64,000 bases of DNA from Odiellus spinosus (Eukaryota > Arthropoda > Arachnida > Opiliones > Phalangiidae): positions 4,467,200 through 4,531,199 of the forward strand of contig OY987232.1 of assembly GCA_963920705.1 (NCBI GenBank), given 5' to 3'. Shown here piece after piece: positions 21,223 to 32,058 of the stretch. The first letter of the stretch is position 1. Each line of letters starts with the position of its first letter. A model generated the notes under the pieces. It searched no databases. It was given only the letters and a program-made list of their open reading frames with translations, and had not been told where the DNA came from. The translations under genes were made by a program, and so were the position numbers.

Positions 21223-22563
21223 ACTATTGAGGACATTATTCGTACCATCAGATGCTGTTCGTCGAAGACAGCTCTAGCAGTATTATTGGTGAAATTACGA
21301 TTGGGTATCTCCAATAAGGTGTTATCAACTTTATTTCATTTAACTGAAAGATCGGTATCAAACACGGTAAAAGCGGTTATTATGGCTTTATCGGAGCATT
21401 TCGTGCCACATAATTTTGGCCTGCAACACTTATCACGTGACAATCTGATAACAAACCATCAATCTGGAGCAGCAGTAAAACTCTTTGCTAACAACAAGCC
21501 TAATTGTCTTATTACCATTGTAGATGGCACCTATATCAAGGTTGGAAGATCCAAGGACTATACCGTTCTTCACAAATCCTTCTGTGTGCACAAAGGCCAG
21601 CATATCCTCAAGCCAATGTTAATGGTAACAACTACGGGTTACATAATAGATATAATCGGACCCTACTTTGCTAATGGCCGCAATAACGACGCGCGCATTT
21701 TAAACCATTCTATCAAAAAGAGAGAAGAACTCCAGTCTTTCTTTCAAGTTGGTGACGTTGTACTGGCAGACCGCGGTTTTCGAGACTCCAACAGCGTACT
21801 GACTGAACTGGGTGTGGATTTACAAATGCCTTCGTTCTTGTCTAAAGGCGAGAAGCAAGTAAACACGCAAGAAGTTAATCGTTCCCGACAAGTAACGTAC
21901 TTCAGGTGGCCAGTTGAAGTTAGGAATGGGCATTTGCAGACGGTGTATCGTTTTTTTCAAAACCGTATACCTGTGCATATGTTACCATTAGTTCCGGAAC
22001 TTCTTCAAATTGCTGCTGCGCTGTTGAACGCCTACCACCCGGAGTTACATCTTAAAGGTTCCTGGGAAGACTCCGTCGAAAAAATGCTGGCAGTCTCTAA
22101 GAAAGAAAATCCTCAATGGCAACGAATTGAGGATAGTGAATTTCAAGACTTCCCTGTACTTCGTGAAAGTGATGTACGTGAGGTGGTAATGAGCGACTTT
22201 AAAACGAAACGCGCTGAATCTTATGTGGCGTTGACTATAGAGAAATCCGGCTCTTTCAGCGTCGAAGTGTCCAAAGTTGAACATGACTTAATTCGTATAC
22301 GCGTGCCTGGTCAATTTTCCACCTCAGATGTTCACCAAGCTCTAATTCGTTATGTACCGAACGGGACAGGTGCAAAGGCCATTAAAGGCTGGTATTGCAA
22401 TTGCAAAGGTGGTAGTTTGACGATAGGTACTTGTGTTCACGTTAGCAGCGTAATCTGGTATCTTGGTTATCGTCGCCATGAAGATCGAGGCAGTTGGTAC
22501 CAGTCAAAATTGCGTGTAGTGTGTGAAGATGCCACTGAGCTTGAACTACCAGACATACGTTAA
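21223..22563 (+). pseudogene. ISL2EU-like transposase, plus-strand copy of the C-terminal two thirds
   Basis: Open from codon 290 (TIEDIIRTIRCC) to the natural C-terminus, including Asp390, Asp472, Glu521 and the full SWIM finger. About 15 residues (around LKEVVERDNLLRK) are deleted in frame, leaving ENPQWQRIEDSE. The open frame begins at 21169 in sequence antisense to the gene's own N-terminal region, so its first 18 residues are junk. It lacks the N-terminal domain and any promoter of its own. Confidence 0.9.
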
Positions 22564-23192
22564 ACGTAGAAAACCTTAGCGTTAAATGAATAATTTGTCC
22601 GTTTTATACAAGTGTGTTTTGTTTAATATGAAATAAAAATTAAAGATACTACTCCAGTATCTTCTAATTGGTATGATTTCTCTATTTATTTTTCGAGTTT
22701 CTTATACACCAAAGACTATTCAAGTAAGCTATATAGTCTTTGCACGGCCCCTGTAAAGCTAGCAAAAGCCTACTGCATGAATGCACTTCTACAGGCGTTT
22801 TCGAGGATTTCGAGGCATAGTAGACCAAAAATATACGAATTTCATTTTGCCGCCAGCACTATACCCGTGGCAGTTACAAAATAATTCTTTCCTAATATTT
22901 TCCTAACATAATTATGAATCTAAAATAATAACCGTTCAAGATTTTCGTGTGGGGGAAGGCTTTCATATCCGGCACGGAAGTCATAGATTCTTCCTATTCT
23001 TTACATTATGGAAGAAACCTTCCATTCGTTGTAATTCCCAAAATTTACAGTTGTGAGCTCGAATTTTATCTTTAAATTATCCCCCAACTACCCTATTTTA
23101 ATAATATAATACGAATTTATCATAAAAGAGACGAAAATTTTTAACATTACGTGGACCCAGACTCTTATGGGGAGTTGCTGTTGTTCTTTAAA
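22564..23192. repeat. Right outer end of ISL2EU-like copy 2
   Basis: Same 3' UTR and terminus as copy 1 with a 14 bp deletion near 22783 (lacking TTGACAAGTGGAAC) and a few substitutions. Confidence 0.9.
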
Positions 23193-24384
23193 ATTGTTGA
23201 GAAGCCTTTTTAAAGTATTTTAAATGAGGTTAGTAGGTAAAAGTAACAATTTTATTCAAATGAGGCTATTAGGTAAAAGTAACGATTTTTATTACCCCCG
23301 TGGCACAACCGCTTTAAAAAGTAACCCACTTTTTTTATAATGGAGAGAGAGAAAGTGTATTACGGTTTACTAGAGGAGAGAGAGAAAACGTTGCTAAGCT
23401 CTTACGTACAAAACGCCAGAAGAGAGAGGTTTTTAGGCTCCCGCGTACAAAAGCGAGAGCCCTCCGGCGCGATTGGAATTCTATTTTTTTTGCAACAAGT
23501 TGAGGATGTCAAAAACAAGTTCTCTCGAACCCAGGGAGTGGCTCTAGAGGGCTTGGGGCGGGCAAGGGGGTCAAATTTCTTATTACTTAGGGTGTACTTT
23601 ACTACTGAGGTCTGAAGATCAATGGCTTTTGCCATAATATTATTTAGTCTAATTTTTATTGGGATTTCAATTAGTATTAATCATGATCATACCTATAGTA
23701 GGCTTTCAAAGAGAACTTGTAAAGTGACGTCAAAACACGTGATCAACAGGCGAGAGAGGAAAAAAAGCTTCTTAAGTCTAAATCCAGTTGGCAGTTGAAG
23801 CTTGCGTCTGACCAAATCCATTTGTAGCTCGGGTAATTCTAGCTTCCATAGATGGGAAAGTCCCACCCCATCTAAAAGTTATAGGGTTTTCCACTCCAGA
23901 ATACAACTTTTCTCCTTCAAGGTCAAGCCTTTTTATAATTTTGGTCGCCATTTTCCAAAATGGCGGAATATTTTCTTTTCATTATTCCTTTTATAGACAA
24001 AGAAACGTAAAAGAGCGCGTCATGTTATTTAAACAGCGAAATTATATCAAAATCTTATACGGTATTCCGCGGAAACTTCATATTTCAATAAATTTATCAA
24101 TTTCACCAGTTTCAATGCATGTTTGCGAGCTTCTGGTTCAATAAACGCTAAACATGCATAGAAGAAATATCGTGCGGAGTGTCTTAAGCTACATTTTAAG
24201 CCTAACCATCAGTCAATCCGATAATTATATATAAAGTTATGTATAGTTTTAGTAATTTTGGCAGCCATTTTCCAAGATGGCGGATTTTCCCAACAGCTGC
24301 AAGATTGGGAGACCTAACCACGTTAAAGAGCGCATTCGATTCTATAAGTATGAAAATTTTCATAACCGTTGTAATTTGTTCCGG
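23193..24384. other. Non-coding stretch with short repeats
   Basis: Contains a 2-copy repeat (AAATGAGG...TAGGTAAAAGTAAC, 23222-23285), GAGA-rich segments (23340-23390), and two copies of GCCATTTTCCAARATGGCGGA (about 23948 and 24262), a palindromic motif common in repeats. No gene supported. Confidence 0.5.
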
Positions 24385-25300
24385 GTCAAACCTTAGAATG
24401 CCTGTTCTATAAGAATGGACAGCCTATTTTATGGACACATATTGTAAATATTTACGACTTGGACTATCAACGAACTGTAAAACTAGTGCCGAAACTCACT
24501 AGGGACCATGTATATCTCGATTCACACTCCAGAATGATAGTAGACCTTGCCGCCCAAGTTTTTAGTGAAGCTGGGGCAAATTCTTTAGAATTAGAGTTTG
24601 GAGACACATGCCGCGAAACAGTGAAACTAATCAGAATAATGAACAAATTTTTCGATATAACGAACACGAGAAATTTGAAACAGGGAATTTTCAAGCGTAA
24701 TCCAAATTTACTTCCCTTTTTTTGTCATAATGATGAAAGATTACTAGTAAGTAACCACAATCTAACTGGTAAAAAAATTGTTCTTTGATGCTACGCAAAG
24801 CAAAGTTGCCAAGCAGCATTCCGACGGATTTCTTGATTACTATAAGTTTCTTGTATAAGGTTTTACTAATTAATTTAATGCATTTATACAGTGGCTTGAA
24901 GGATCTCTCTTGGAGTATTTGCAAGAATGGCAAATGGAAGTTGACGACTTGCCCAAATCTGTAACAGCATGCAGCTGAAAGGAAAAAGTTGCTCATATTG
25001 AGGGTTGTTTTATAATAAAATGTCAGAAATATTAAAGTTGTCTCTAAACCAACCAAAATACTTTCAGCAAATCAGTTCCAGCCATAGTAAGATTTCTATT
25101 AAGAAAAAAAGCCAAATTTGTGCTTACTAATCACCTAAATCAGGATTGTTTGGAACAAGAGTCTGGAAAAAAAGAGGTTCGTGTGGAGGAAACAATAATC
25201 CTGATGTTTTGGATTTTGGCCAAAATGTCCATCGTTTTAAAGATCTGGATAGTATTATAAGAGCCCCAAAAAATGGAAATACACGAGTTTTATAATTAAC
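24385..25300 (+). pseudogene. P-element/THAP9-type transposase fragment
   Basis: Reads LFYKNGQPILWTHIVNIYDL, then PKLTRDHVYLDSHSRMIVDL and a helical stretch ending IRIMNKFFDITNTRN, the order seen in P-element and THAP9-like transposases. A donor GTAAGTAACC at about 24749 and an acceptor ATACAG before 24892 frame an intron. The next exon reads WLEGSLLEYLQEW. Around 25100-25250 follow KFVLTNHLNQDCLEQ and, after a frameshift, GNNNPDVLDFG, matching the family C-terminal block. The THAP finger and much of the catalytic region are absent or eroded. Confidence 0.8.
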
Positions 25301-25836
25301 AAGACATGTAAAATGAAGAAATTTAATTCAATAGTTAAGGATTAAAAGCAACTTTTAAATTGTGTTTTCTGAACTTTCTTAGACAAAATATTTGTATTTG
25401 ATCAGTTTTTCATTAAAATATTAGGAGTAAAATTATAACTTTTGACTAAATATTAGAACACAAGTATCACTTTTGGAATATTTAAATTTAAGTAATTATA
25501 TCACTTTTAACGTTAAATTTGATCAGCTTTTTAACTTATCACACCCATTATAAGACTTTTTTAATAATCTGTTAACCAATATTTGGCCCGTTAGAGGTTT
25601 AGGAACAAAAAATATATTATTTTGGACAAGTTTTCAAACTAAATATATATCACACATTCCCTTTACTTTTAGGGGTAGATTAAAATTTTTTTTAATAATA
25701 CTAAGGTCTTTGCCGTTGGTTTTAACATCACTTTTTTTCCTTTATTGCCTTTAACCCTTTTTTCAAACTTGCCTGAGATCGTTGATTCTCTTTTTTTTAA
25801 TGAAATATTTTGCGCGTAAATACAATTGCAAAATAT
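25301..25836. other. AT-rich non-coding stretch
   Basis: No coding signal. It ends in the TTTTTATTTTTT-rich tract that is the A-rich tail of the minus-strand LINE. Confidence 0.5.
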
Positions 25837-26641
25837 TTTTTATTTTTTTTTTATTTTTTTTATTTTTATTTTTTTTTAATACTTAAAGGTTACATGATAC
25901 CTAGACCGACCCATTAAGCTTTGCTTGTTTCGGGTGGGCAAAAGAATAATAAATAAATTAACAGTTAAGGCTTACGTGTCAAAAATTAAATGTACTAAAG
26001 TACAACAATACAATTATGTATTACTAATCAACTAAGTAACAGAGGTTCAATATGTGAGCATATACTTAAATATTTACAATTCCTTGAAAAACTACAACAG
26101 TCGCCGCATTATTTCGTTAATTCCTGTTCTTAATATTTATCGATATTGTATTAATAGAGTTAAGCCGCAACATATTAACAAGTTTTGGTCCTATGCACTC
26201 AATGCGCCTTTTACCAATTTCTTTCCTACAACTTGGTAGCTTTAATTCATATCGTGCTACAGACCTCGTATTTCTTGAGTTAGCTAATAATTCAGTAATA
26301 TAAATCAAAGGGGTTTTACGATATTCCAACGCCACATTCAATATAAATATTTCTTTAACATTTAAGACATTAAATTCTATATAAATAAGATCAGTAGGGT
26401 AACAGTAACTACGTTTTAAGCAAGTTCTAATAATTCGATTTTGAGTCCGGCCAATTTTGTTTATTAACGTTTTAGAACAATTTCCCCAGCACGTAATACC
26501 GTAAGATAATATAGATTGGACTAACGCGTAGTACATCATCCTCAAAGTATTTATATTTAAAAAATTCTTTAGAAGGCTAAATTTATACAGTAGGTACCGT
26601 AACATTTTACACATAGTCTCAATGTGAAAATTCCATCGCAT
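25837..26641 (-). pseudogene. LINE 3' end: reverse transcriptase thumb region and A-rich tail
   Basis: The minus-strand frame 26117-26641 reads LRMMYYALVQSILSYGITCW, the conserved C-terminal block after the reverse transcriptase of several non-LTR clades, followed by a basic tail and stop. A 3' UTR and an AAAAT-rich tail (25837-25880) follow. The 5' side ends abruptly at 26641, a typical 5' truncation. It was inserted next to the 3' end of the decayed gene at 26649-28194. Confidence 0.8.
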
Positions 26642-26648
26642 ATGTTGG

Positions 26649-28194
26649 TCAAATATTACCTCTCAGTTTTAAATAACTTTCTACCAAGGCATTAAAAATT
26701 GCAGCTTCTTTTTCTTTTGTCACACTGGAGGCTTGAATCAAATCATTCCAGATTTGTTTCATTTTATCGTTTTTAACAATACTATCTCTCGCGTGCTCCC
26801 TTCTTCTAACATTATTTTCATTTAATGCTCTGCCATTTCATCAATAATTTGGAAAAAATGAAAGTTTCCTTTTTAATATAAAGTACACTACCTCGATTAT
26901 TAACAGAAACCCAATTGATTATCTCCAGATTCGGTAATTCATCCATTACATATTTTTTAACTTCATCACTTGAGCCTTTCACCGCTAAGCTGTTTCTTAA
27001 ATCATAAACCCCTCTAAGGCAATCCTGCTTTTACACACAGAATTATTTGTCGAACCATCTACATAGTACAAAATTTGTTGTTACCTAATATCTTTTAAGT
27101 CAGTCTTTTTTATTGCAACCACACCTATCTTCTCAATTGGGAGCTCTCTTTTAGATTTTGACTCCGCTCTTTCTACATATATTTCCAATTCATTTAAAAG
27201 GAGCCTGAGAAGCTCTGCAGTGCAATATTTTTTAAGTAGCTGATTAATGCATATGAAGATCTAGGAATGTTAATATAACTGATTAGATATTAAATACCAA
27301 ACCTTAAGTCTTAAGTATAAATCTTACCGGAGGAGCGACGGAAGATATAAACAAGATTGTTTCTTCGAGTAATTTCTCATTTGACTGTAAAAGTTTAGCG
27401 TCTGTCCAAAACCCTTTAGATGGTCTTATAGAAATGCCGCTTAAATCTTCGTTGCCGTTTTCTCACAGGCATATTTGGTTGTTTTCCACCACACTGACAA
27501 AAACTCTTCGATGATTAAACTCAGCTCTTCATTTCTGGCAGATTTTCCCAAATCACAAAGTTTTCTGACACTTTCAACCACTCTATCATGAAAGTCTTCT
27601 TTTGAAATATCTATAAATTAATGCGTTGAAATTTATTCATATCAGAAATAAGCATTGACAAAAAACCAACTTACTCGACTTGGGTGCCCAATCGGTTGTT
27701 TTAATCGTTTTCTGACGTGTGGATTTTAAAACCGATAAATTTACCTCAACAAGCACATATGCTTGATTTAATTTTTCACTACTTAAGTATTTTGTTGTAG
27801 ACTTAGTACTACTATATTCTTTAATGGTTGTTCAACGCCTACTTGGAAATCAATATTTAAATCGACTTCCAATTCTTCTAGCTTATCTTCGGACCTACAA
27901 ACTATTGATTAAAATTTAATTATAATAATTTCTTGTTAATAAAATATTAATTGGCTATAAAGTTCATTATTATGGTTTGATAATGAATGAAAACAAGAAT
28001 GCATAAACCGAGGCTTAAAGAAATTTAACGTTCGTCACGTTAATAATCAATTTAACGCGTGTGTCTTATGTCTAGCGCTATAATAAGATATTTTAAAGTT
28101 AAAATATATACCTTTTTGAGTAAAAATGATCATTATGGATCGAATTTTTCTGCCTTTTATCTTGGATTCGCAGCGACTTAAAGACACGCGCCAT
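26649..28194 (-). pseudogene. Spliced gene of unknown function, about 500 residues, decayed
   Basis: Exon 1 (28194-28112) starts ATGGCGCGTG and encodes a basic N-terminus (MARVFKSLRIQDKRQ). Exon 2 (27894-27675) reads SEDKLEELEVDLNIDF and later KLNQAYVLVEVNLSVLK. Exon 3 (27610-27328) reads FHDRVVESVRKLCDLGKSAR and GFWTDAKLLQSNEKLLEE. Exon 4 (from 27260) reads QLLKKYCTAELLRLLLNELE and VMDELPNLEIINWVSVNN. The C-terminus is MKQIWNDLIQ...LVESYLKLRG and a stop at 26649. Splice ends are GT/AG and phases agree. Frameshifts occur near 27820, 27450, 27015 and 26860, with an in-frame TAA near 27087. Largely helical and charged; no family recognised. Possibly a transposon-encoded protein. Confidence 0.55.
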
Positions 28195-28700
28195 TTTGAT
28201 TTTAATAAACTACATTGTACGCTTATTTTCTGGGCTCTATAGAGAGTGGGTGTATGGAGGCAGAAAAACGCTTGATTTTCTCGTACGGTATATACACGGT
28301 CCGTGCTTAGTGCGAGCCACGAAGCGATGGATCTCTTATCTCTTTTGCTGTCTTTAGTGAAAAAGACTAAGTGAGGGTGATTAGGTGAAAAAAACTACTA
28401 TTTGTTAAATAATGAGTAATTGCTACAGATGTAGCCAAATTCAGAAATCCATGGAAAAGTCGGTTTTAAAGCAACTCCGAGTAAAGTAAGAGGTTGTTAT
28501 ATTAAGTCTGAGAGTAGTTTTAGTAGAAGAATAATCGTATTAATAGTTGCTGACAAAGATTTTAAAGGGAAATTCACACAACTTAAAATCTTGAAAAATT
28601 TTAAAATCTTTTTTAAACAAGTGCCATTCTAATGTTAATTATTTTACTTATGCAGCTACACTATTTAACATGAAAATTTATTTTCACTCTTGTTATAATT
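28195..28700. other. Upstream region of the decayed minus-strand gene; otherwise empty
   Basis: Moderately GC-balanced for the first 150 bp, then AT-rich. No gene seen. Confidence 0.35.
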
Positions 28701-28905
28701 AGATTGTGGTCCAACTAATCGGTGTAAAATAATGAAATTTGTCTTAAAATAAAGCTTGCAACTTACTTCATATATCGATGAAAATGCAAGCCTGAAAAAT
28801 ATCTGGAAGCGTTAGAAAATAAATCTAAATGGCAAGTCTCTTTCAAAAAACCAAATCCTATAGTAAAATTACGTTTCAATTTACTCGCTTTAAAAGTACC
28901 CGTGT
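28700..28905 (+). repeat. Dispersed repeat family, copy 1 of 3
   Basis: TCGGTGTAAAATAATGAAAT ... GAAAATAAATCTAAATGGCAAG ... AAACCAAATCCTATAG. Related copies lie at 44050-44225 (same orientation) and 42035-42215 (inverted). Identity by eye is about 75-85 percent. Non-coding. Confidence 0.75.
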
Positions 28906-29039
28906 TGATTTACTCCCCCTTCGTACAAAATAAATCATTTTGCCTAAAAAACATTTCACCCAATTCTCTTAGAGGCTGCTATTTCCAAAAAAACAGCGGC
29001 GAAGTTGAAAACTGCTGTTTTATAATAGCGATCGCTTAA

Positions 29040-29235
29040 TTAACTTATAGGAATACAGTAACAATTTTTTGGGGAGCTAGTTATTATCTTATAGGAATAT
29101 AGTAATTTACTTATGGGGCTAGTTATTAACTTAAAGGAAGTTAGTAATTATAACTATACTAAGAAATAACATAAGGTAGCTAGTAATTAAATATCTTATA
29201 GGGATATAGTAATTAAAAACTTAAAGGGATAAGAG
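29040..29235. repeat. Degenerate AT-rich tandem repeat
   Basis: Four to five units containing CTTATAGGAATATAGTAATT and CTAGTTATTAACTT-like halves, irregular in length (40-60 bp). Lies just outside the truncated end of the Polinton. Confidence 0.6.
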
Positions 29236-29247
29236 CTGAGGCAGTCG

Positions 29248-30397
29248 TTATGCGGATTCACAGAATCTGCGTAACGACTGCATATCCTCACGGGTTAAAA
29301 AAGCCTCAATCTCGGGGTTATTTTTCTTTAGGGTTGTCCATTCACATTCCCAAATAACAGTCACTTTGAAGCGAAGACCGCCTAATTTTTCAAGGATTTT
29401 TTCAGTGCGAATATACCTCGTGGCCATGGTCTGATTCGGGTCCCCCTGCAACGATTGGTGTCTGTTAAATTTGAAACATGTGATACAGCCGTGGAAAAAA
29501 ACCCCATGAATTCGAAAATTTCTCTGCCGTATAGTCCGTCAATTTTGATATTCTTTATTTTCGCCTCTTTGCCGTTATAGGGTGATTGTATAACGATGTC
29601 CCTTTGATGCTAGAGCCCCTAAAGCCATTGAATATCGACGTGTGATTGCGCGTCTAGGACATAGCGGTTAATGGGAAACGGCGCTTATAGGAAATTGCGC
29701 AAATGGGGACGGCGCTAATGGGAACCGCGCTAATGGGAAACTGCGCTAATGGGAATGGCGCTTATAGGAAACTGAGCAAATAAGAACTGCGCTAATGGGC
29801 ATAATTCTGTAACACGCGCTTTGCTTTAAAGATCTAGTGCTTCAGCTCGCTGCATGGGGTTGTTGGGTCGCGAATACGTAATCGATTCATAGTGTTTTTT
29901 AAGGTTTTTGTCGCCCGTGGTGTCAGCGGCGTACTTGCTATGCGCAATAGCCACACAAAGCGCACGAGAGAGACATAGCGTATCAGTATTAACTATTCGT
30001 TTAATCCCGCGACTAGTTTTGCAGAAGATATTAAACGGCTGAATACCACGTTCTTTAGAGTGTCCATGACCCCGGGGAAGTTTCACAATGATGAAAGTAA
30101 TGTTGATGGGTCCCAGGAAAAATTTCTCTTCCTAATTGTCGTAGAGTATGTCTTCGATAAGCGCGAATATTAGACATGGATCAAGTTGATCCGCAGCGCG
30201 GAAAGAAAATTCCAATTCTGGGCGGGAGGGGAGGGCGAGACTACGGAGTGTAATTTGTACCTGATCATCGCTTCAAATTGTGCCAAAACGGCCTCTACCA
30301 CTCTACAGAGCCCGGTTTCGATATCAGCAGTTAATTGGAGGGCGATTTCGCGAGCGAATGAATTAAACTTGGCGTAGACTTTTTCACCGTTGTTCAT
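29248..30397 (-). pseudogene. Polinton protein-primed DNA polymerase B, N-terminal and exonuclease-side remnants
   Basis: Minus-strand frames run from Met at 30397 (MNNGEKVYAKFNSFAREIAL), through ITFIIVKLPRGHGHS and IVNTDTLCLSRALCVAIA at 30086-29826, to DGLYGREIFEFMG and MATRYIRTEKILEKLGG...VIWECEW at 29600-29248. These are conserved Polinton PolB blocks. Between the two blocks a 17-bp tandem array (29663-29805) and a deletion replace coding sequence. The DNA polymerase palm motifs, normally further downstream, are missing because the element is cut off at about 29245. Two or more frameshifts are present. Confidence 0.82.
29663..29805. repeat. Tandem repeat of GCGCTAATGGGAA-type units inside PolB
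   Basis: Eight or so irregular copies of a 16-17 bp unit (CGCTAATGGGAACYG and CGCTTATAGGAAACTG variants). It replaces part of the polymerase gene, so expansion or insertion came after domestication of the locus ended. A distantly similar phrase (GCGAAATGGGATCTG) recurs at about 38390-38480. Confidence 0.8.
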
Positions 30398-30570
30398 GAT
30401 TTCACAGCCGGAAAACGAACTTTATTTAATGTTTAAATAATACTTATTAGTATAGGCTTAATTACCTCGTAAACAACGGCCGAGAAACGCCAAAAACCGC
30501 GATATAATACCTATAAAATTAAATGTCTTTTCGAAATTAGACTCTTTAGAGTTTGAGTTTTGGAGTTGTC

Positions 30571-31164
30571 ATGTTACGATTCAATCATCCTTCCGGTACC
30601 CTTGTGGTCGGCAGCTCTGGTAGTGGGAAAATTATGTTTATGTCGTCGAATAATAAAAGAGCGGGCTTCAATGTTTGACCCCCCTAATAGCTCAAGTTGA
30701 TTGGTATTACTCTGGCAGCCAATCTACGACGACATCAAGAAATTAAGTGTAAAATTTATGGAAGGGTTACCCGACGGATCCCGAAATGTCTTGTTAGTTA
30801 TCGACGATCTTATGAGTCAGAATAAAGGGGGATTGATTGGGGATATTTTCACGAAATATTCGCATCATAAGTCTTTGTCCGTACTTTTCATTGTTCAAAA
30901 TCTTTTTAATAAGAGTATCCGCGAAATCTCGTTAAATGCGACTTATATAAACAAACGCGAGTCTTAAATCAAATCAATATTCTAGCGCGTCAATTATGTC
31001 CTGGTAACTCAAAATATATTCTGGATAGTTATTTAGGTGCTACATCCCAACGTCTTACGTATATCTTGTACGATCTTTGGCAAACAATCCCCGAAGAATG
31101 GAGATTAAGAACGAATATTTTCCCCGACGAAGATCTAACAGTATACATCCCCCGAAAACAATAA
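30571..31164 (+). pseudogene. Polinton FtsK/HerA-type packaging ATPase
   Basis: Starts MLRFNHPSGTLVVG at 30571 with a P-loop GSSGSGKI (Thr/Ser replaced by Ile). After an eroded stretch with stops it continues LWQPIYDDIKKLSVKF, then the Walker B block VLLVIDDLMSQNKGGL, TKYSHHKSLSVLFIVQNLFN, and after a one-base frameshift near 30967 ILARQLCPGNSKYILDSYLG, ending IPRKQ and stop. In Polintons this ATPase is thought to pump DNA into capsids. Broken in at least two places. Confidence 0.85.
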
Positions 31165-31556
31165 AACACGCCTCGGTAATCCCATCATTAGTGGTATGGC
31201 CCCCAAAGCGCGAACAACGAAAACTCGCTCGTCTTGCGAAACGTAACGCCGACCTTATATCAGCCTTAGGTCGTGTTAAGCGTAGCCAAAGGCTTAGTAT
31301 ATTAAAATCTGCTCCCAAAGAATTGATCGAGGCACTGAGCGAGGTAGCTTTAAACGCCTTAAGTGGTAATCTAAATTTAAGTCCTAAAAATACCTTACAA
31401 TTATCCCGACATAAGAAAAATCTACGTCAGATTGGAGATCGACGTATAAATTGGATTAAAAAGAAACATCTATTAATTAGCCAGAAAGATAGCGGCTTCT
31501 TCTCGTTACTTTTGCCTCTCGCCGCCACAATTATTGGGAGTCTCGTGGGACAATGA
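31101..31556 (+). CDS. Small basic Polinton protein with hydrophobic C-terminus (minor virion protein-like)
   Basis: Open to 31556 in a frame overlapping the ATPase 3' end. The Arg/Lys-rich middle (KREQRKLARLAKRN) is followed by ILKSAPKELIEALSEVALNA, LSPKNTLQLSRHKKNLRQIG and a hydrophobic end FFSLLLPLAATIIGSLVG. The same layout occurs in a small conserved Polinton/adintovirus protein located next to the ATPase. The natural start may be downstream of Met 31101; no clear Met is left near the conserved part. One of the few Polinton frames without an internal break. Confidence 0.7.
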   Translation, partial: EIKNEYFPRRRSNSIHPPKTIKHASVIPSLVVWPPKREQRKLARLAKRNADLISALGRVKRSQRLSILKSAPKELIEALSEVALNALSGNLNLSPKNTLQLSRHKKNLRQIGDRRINWIKKKHLLISQKDSGFFSLLLPLAATIIGSLVGQ

Positions 31557-32058
31557 AACAATTCGTTAAAATGCATCTGGTTCCTATACCACGGGCTTGC
31601 CTAAATTCCGAGTATGTTTGCGGGGCCATCCCGAAAGAAAAAAGCCTCGAGTGTGAAATGCGAAATATATTAGATGATCACGACCTAGACGCTCGAACAA
31701 AGTGGATACAAATAGTCAAATTTTACAAAGAGCTCAAAATATAACCAACAAAAGAATTAGTAAATTACCCTATGAACGCTGGCTAAATTTATTTCTGCTC
31801 AAATATAGAGGGGTTGCGCGTAAAAATCTCGATCATTTTAACGAAAGCGATAACAGAGTAACGTGGTCTCCAATAAACGGTAACATCGTCATCGGTGGTC
31901 ACGCCGCTAAGGATTCTGATATCAGCGAATTAATATTTCATACTATTAAACTTAGCGAGGGTAAAAACGTTGCGACTCAACCCGTAGGCTGGGCCGAATT
32001 CGCGACTTTTGTTAAGACGTTTTTATCGCAACATTCAGTCATTGTCACGCCGCTTTAG
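31553..32058 (+). pseudogene. Conserved Polinton protein with KMxLVP motif, one frameshift
   Basis: Overlaps the stop of the previous gene by 4 bp (ATGA). Begins MKQFVKMHLVPIPR, then LECEMRNILDDHDLDARTKWIQI; a frame change near 31738 is needed to continue NITNKRISKLPYERWLN and on to VGWAEFATFVKTFLSQHSV. This protein lies after the ATPase-adjacent gene in Polintons, function unknown. Its last codons (IVTP) straddle the target site of the hAT-like insert: the same IVTP coding bases reappear after the insert at 33702, where VSLRNTYLFYALK continues to a stop. Confidence 0.75.

Larger units (their letters stand above)
19374..23192. mobile_element. ISL2EU-like transposon, copy 2, with a transposase-length inverted repeat
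   Basis: A minus-strand transposase copy (19374-21222) is followed directly by a plus-strand copy of its C-terminal two thirds (21223-22563) and the normal outer end (22564-23192, TTTAAAGAACAACAGC at the edge). The left outer end is missing; the sequence breaks at codon 643 of the gene. The inverted-repeat arms still present are about 1 kb each (19374-20432 and 21223-22240) around a 0.8 kb spacer coding for the transposase N-terminal third. Compared with copy 1, the right arm has lengthened from 740 bp to about 1.97 kb. Confidence 0.88.

Noticed and set aside
21169..22563. A distinct 464-residue transposase gene
   Set aside because: The first 18 codons are antisense to the element's own N-terminal region; it is a partial inverted duplicate without promoter or N-terminal domain.
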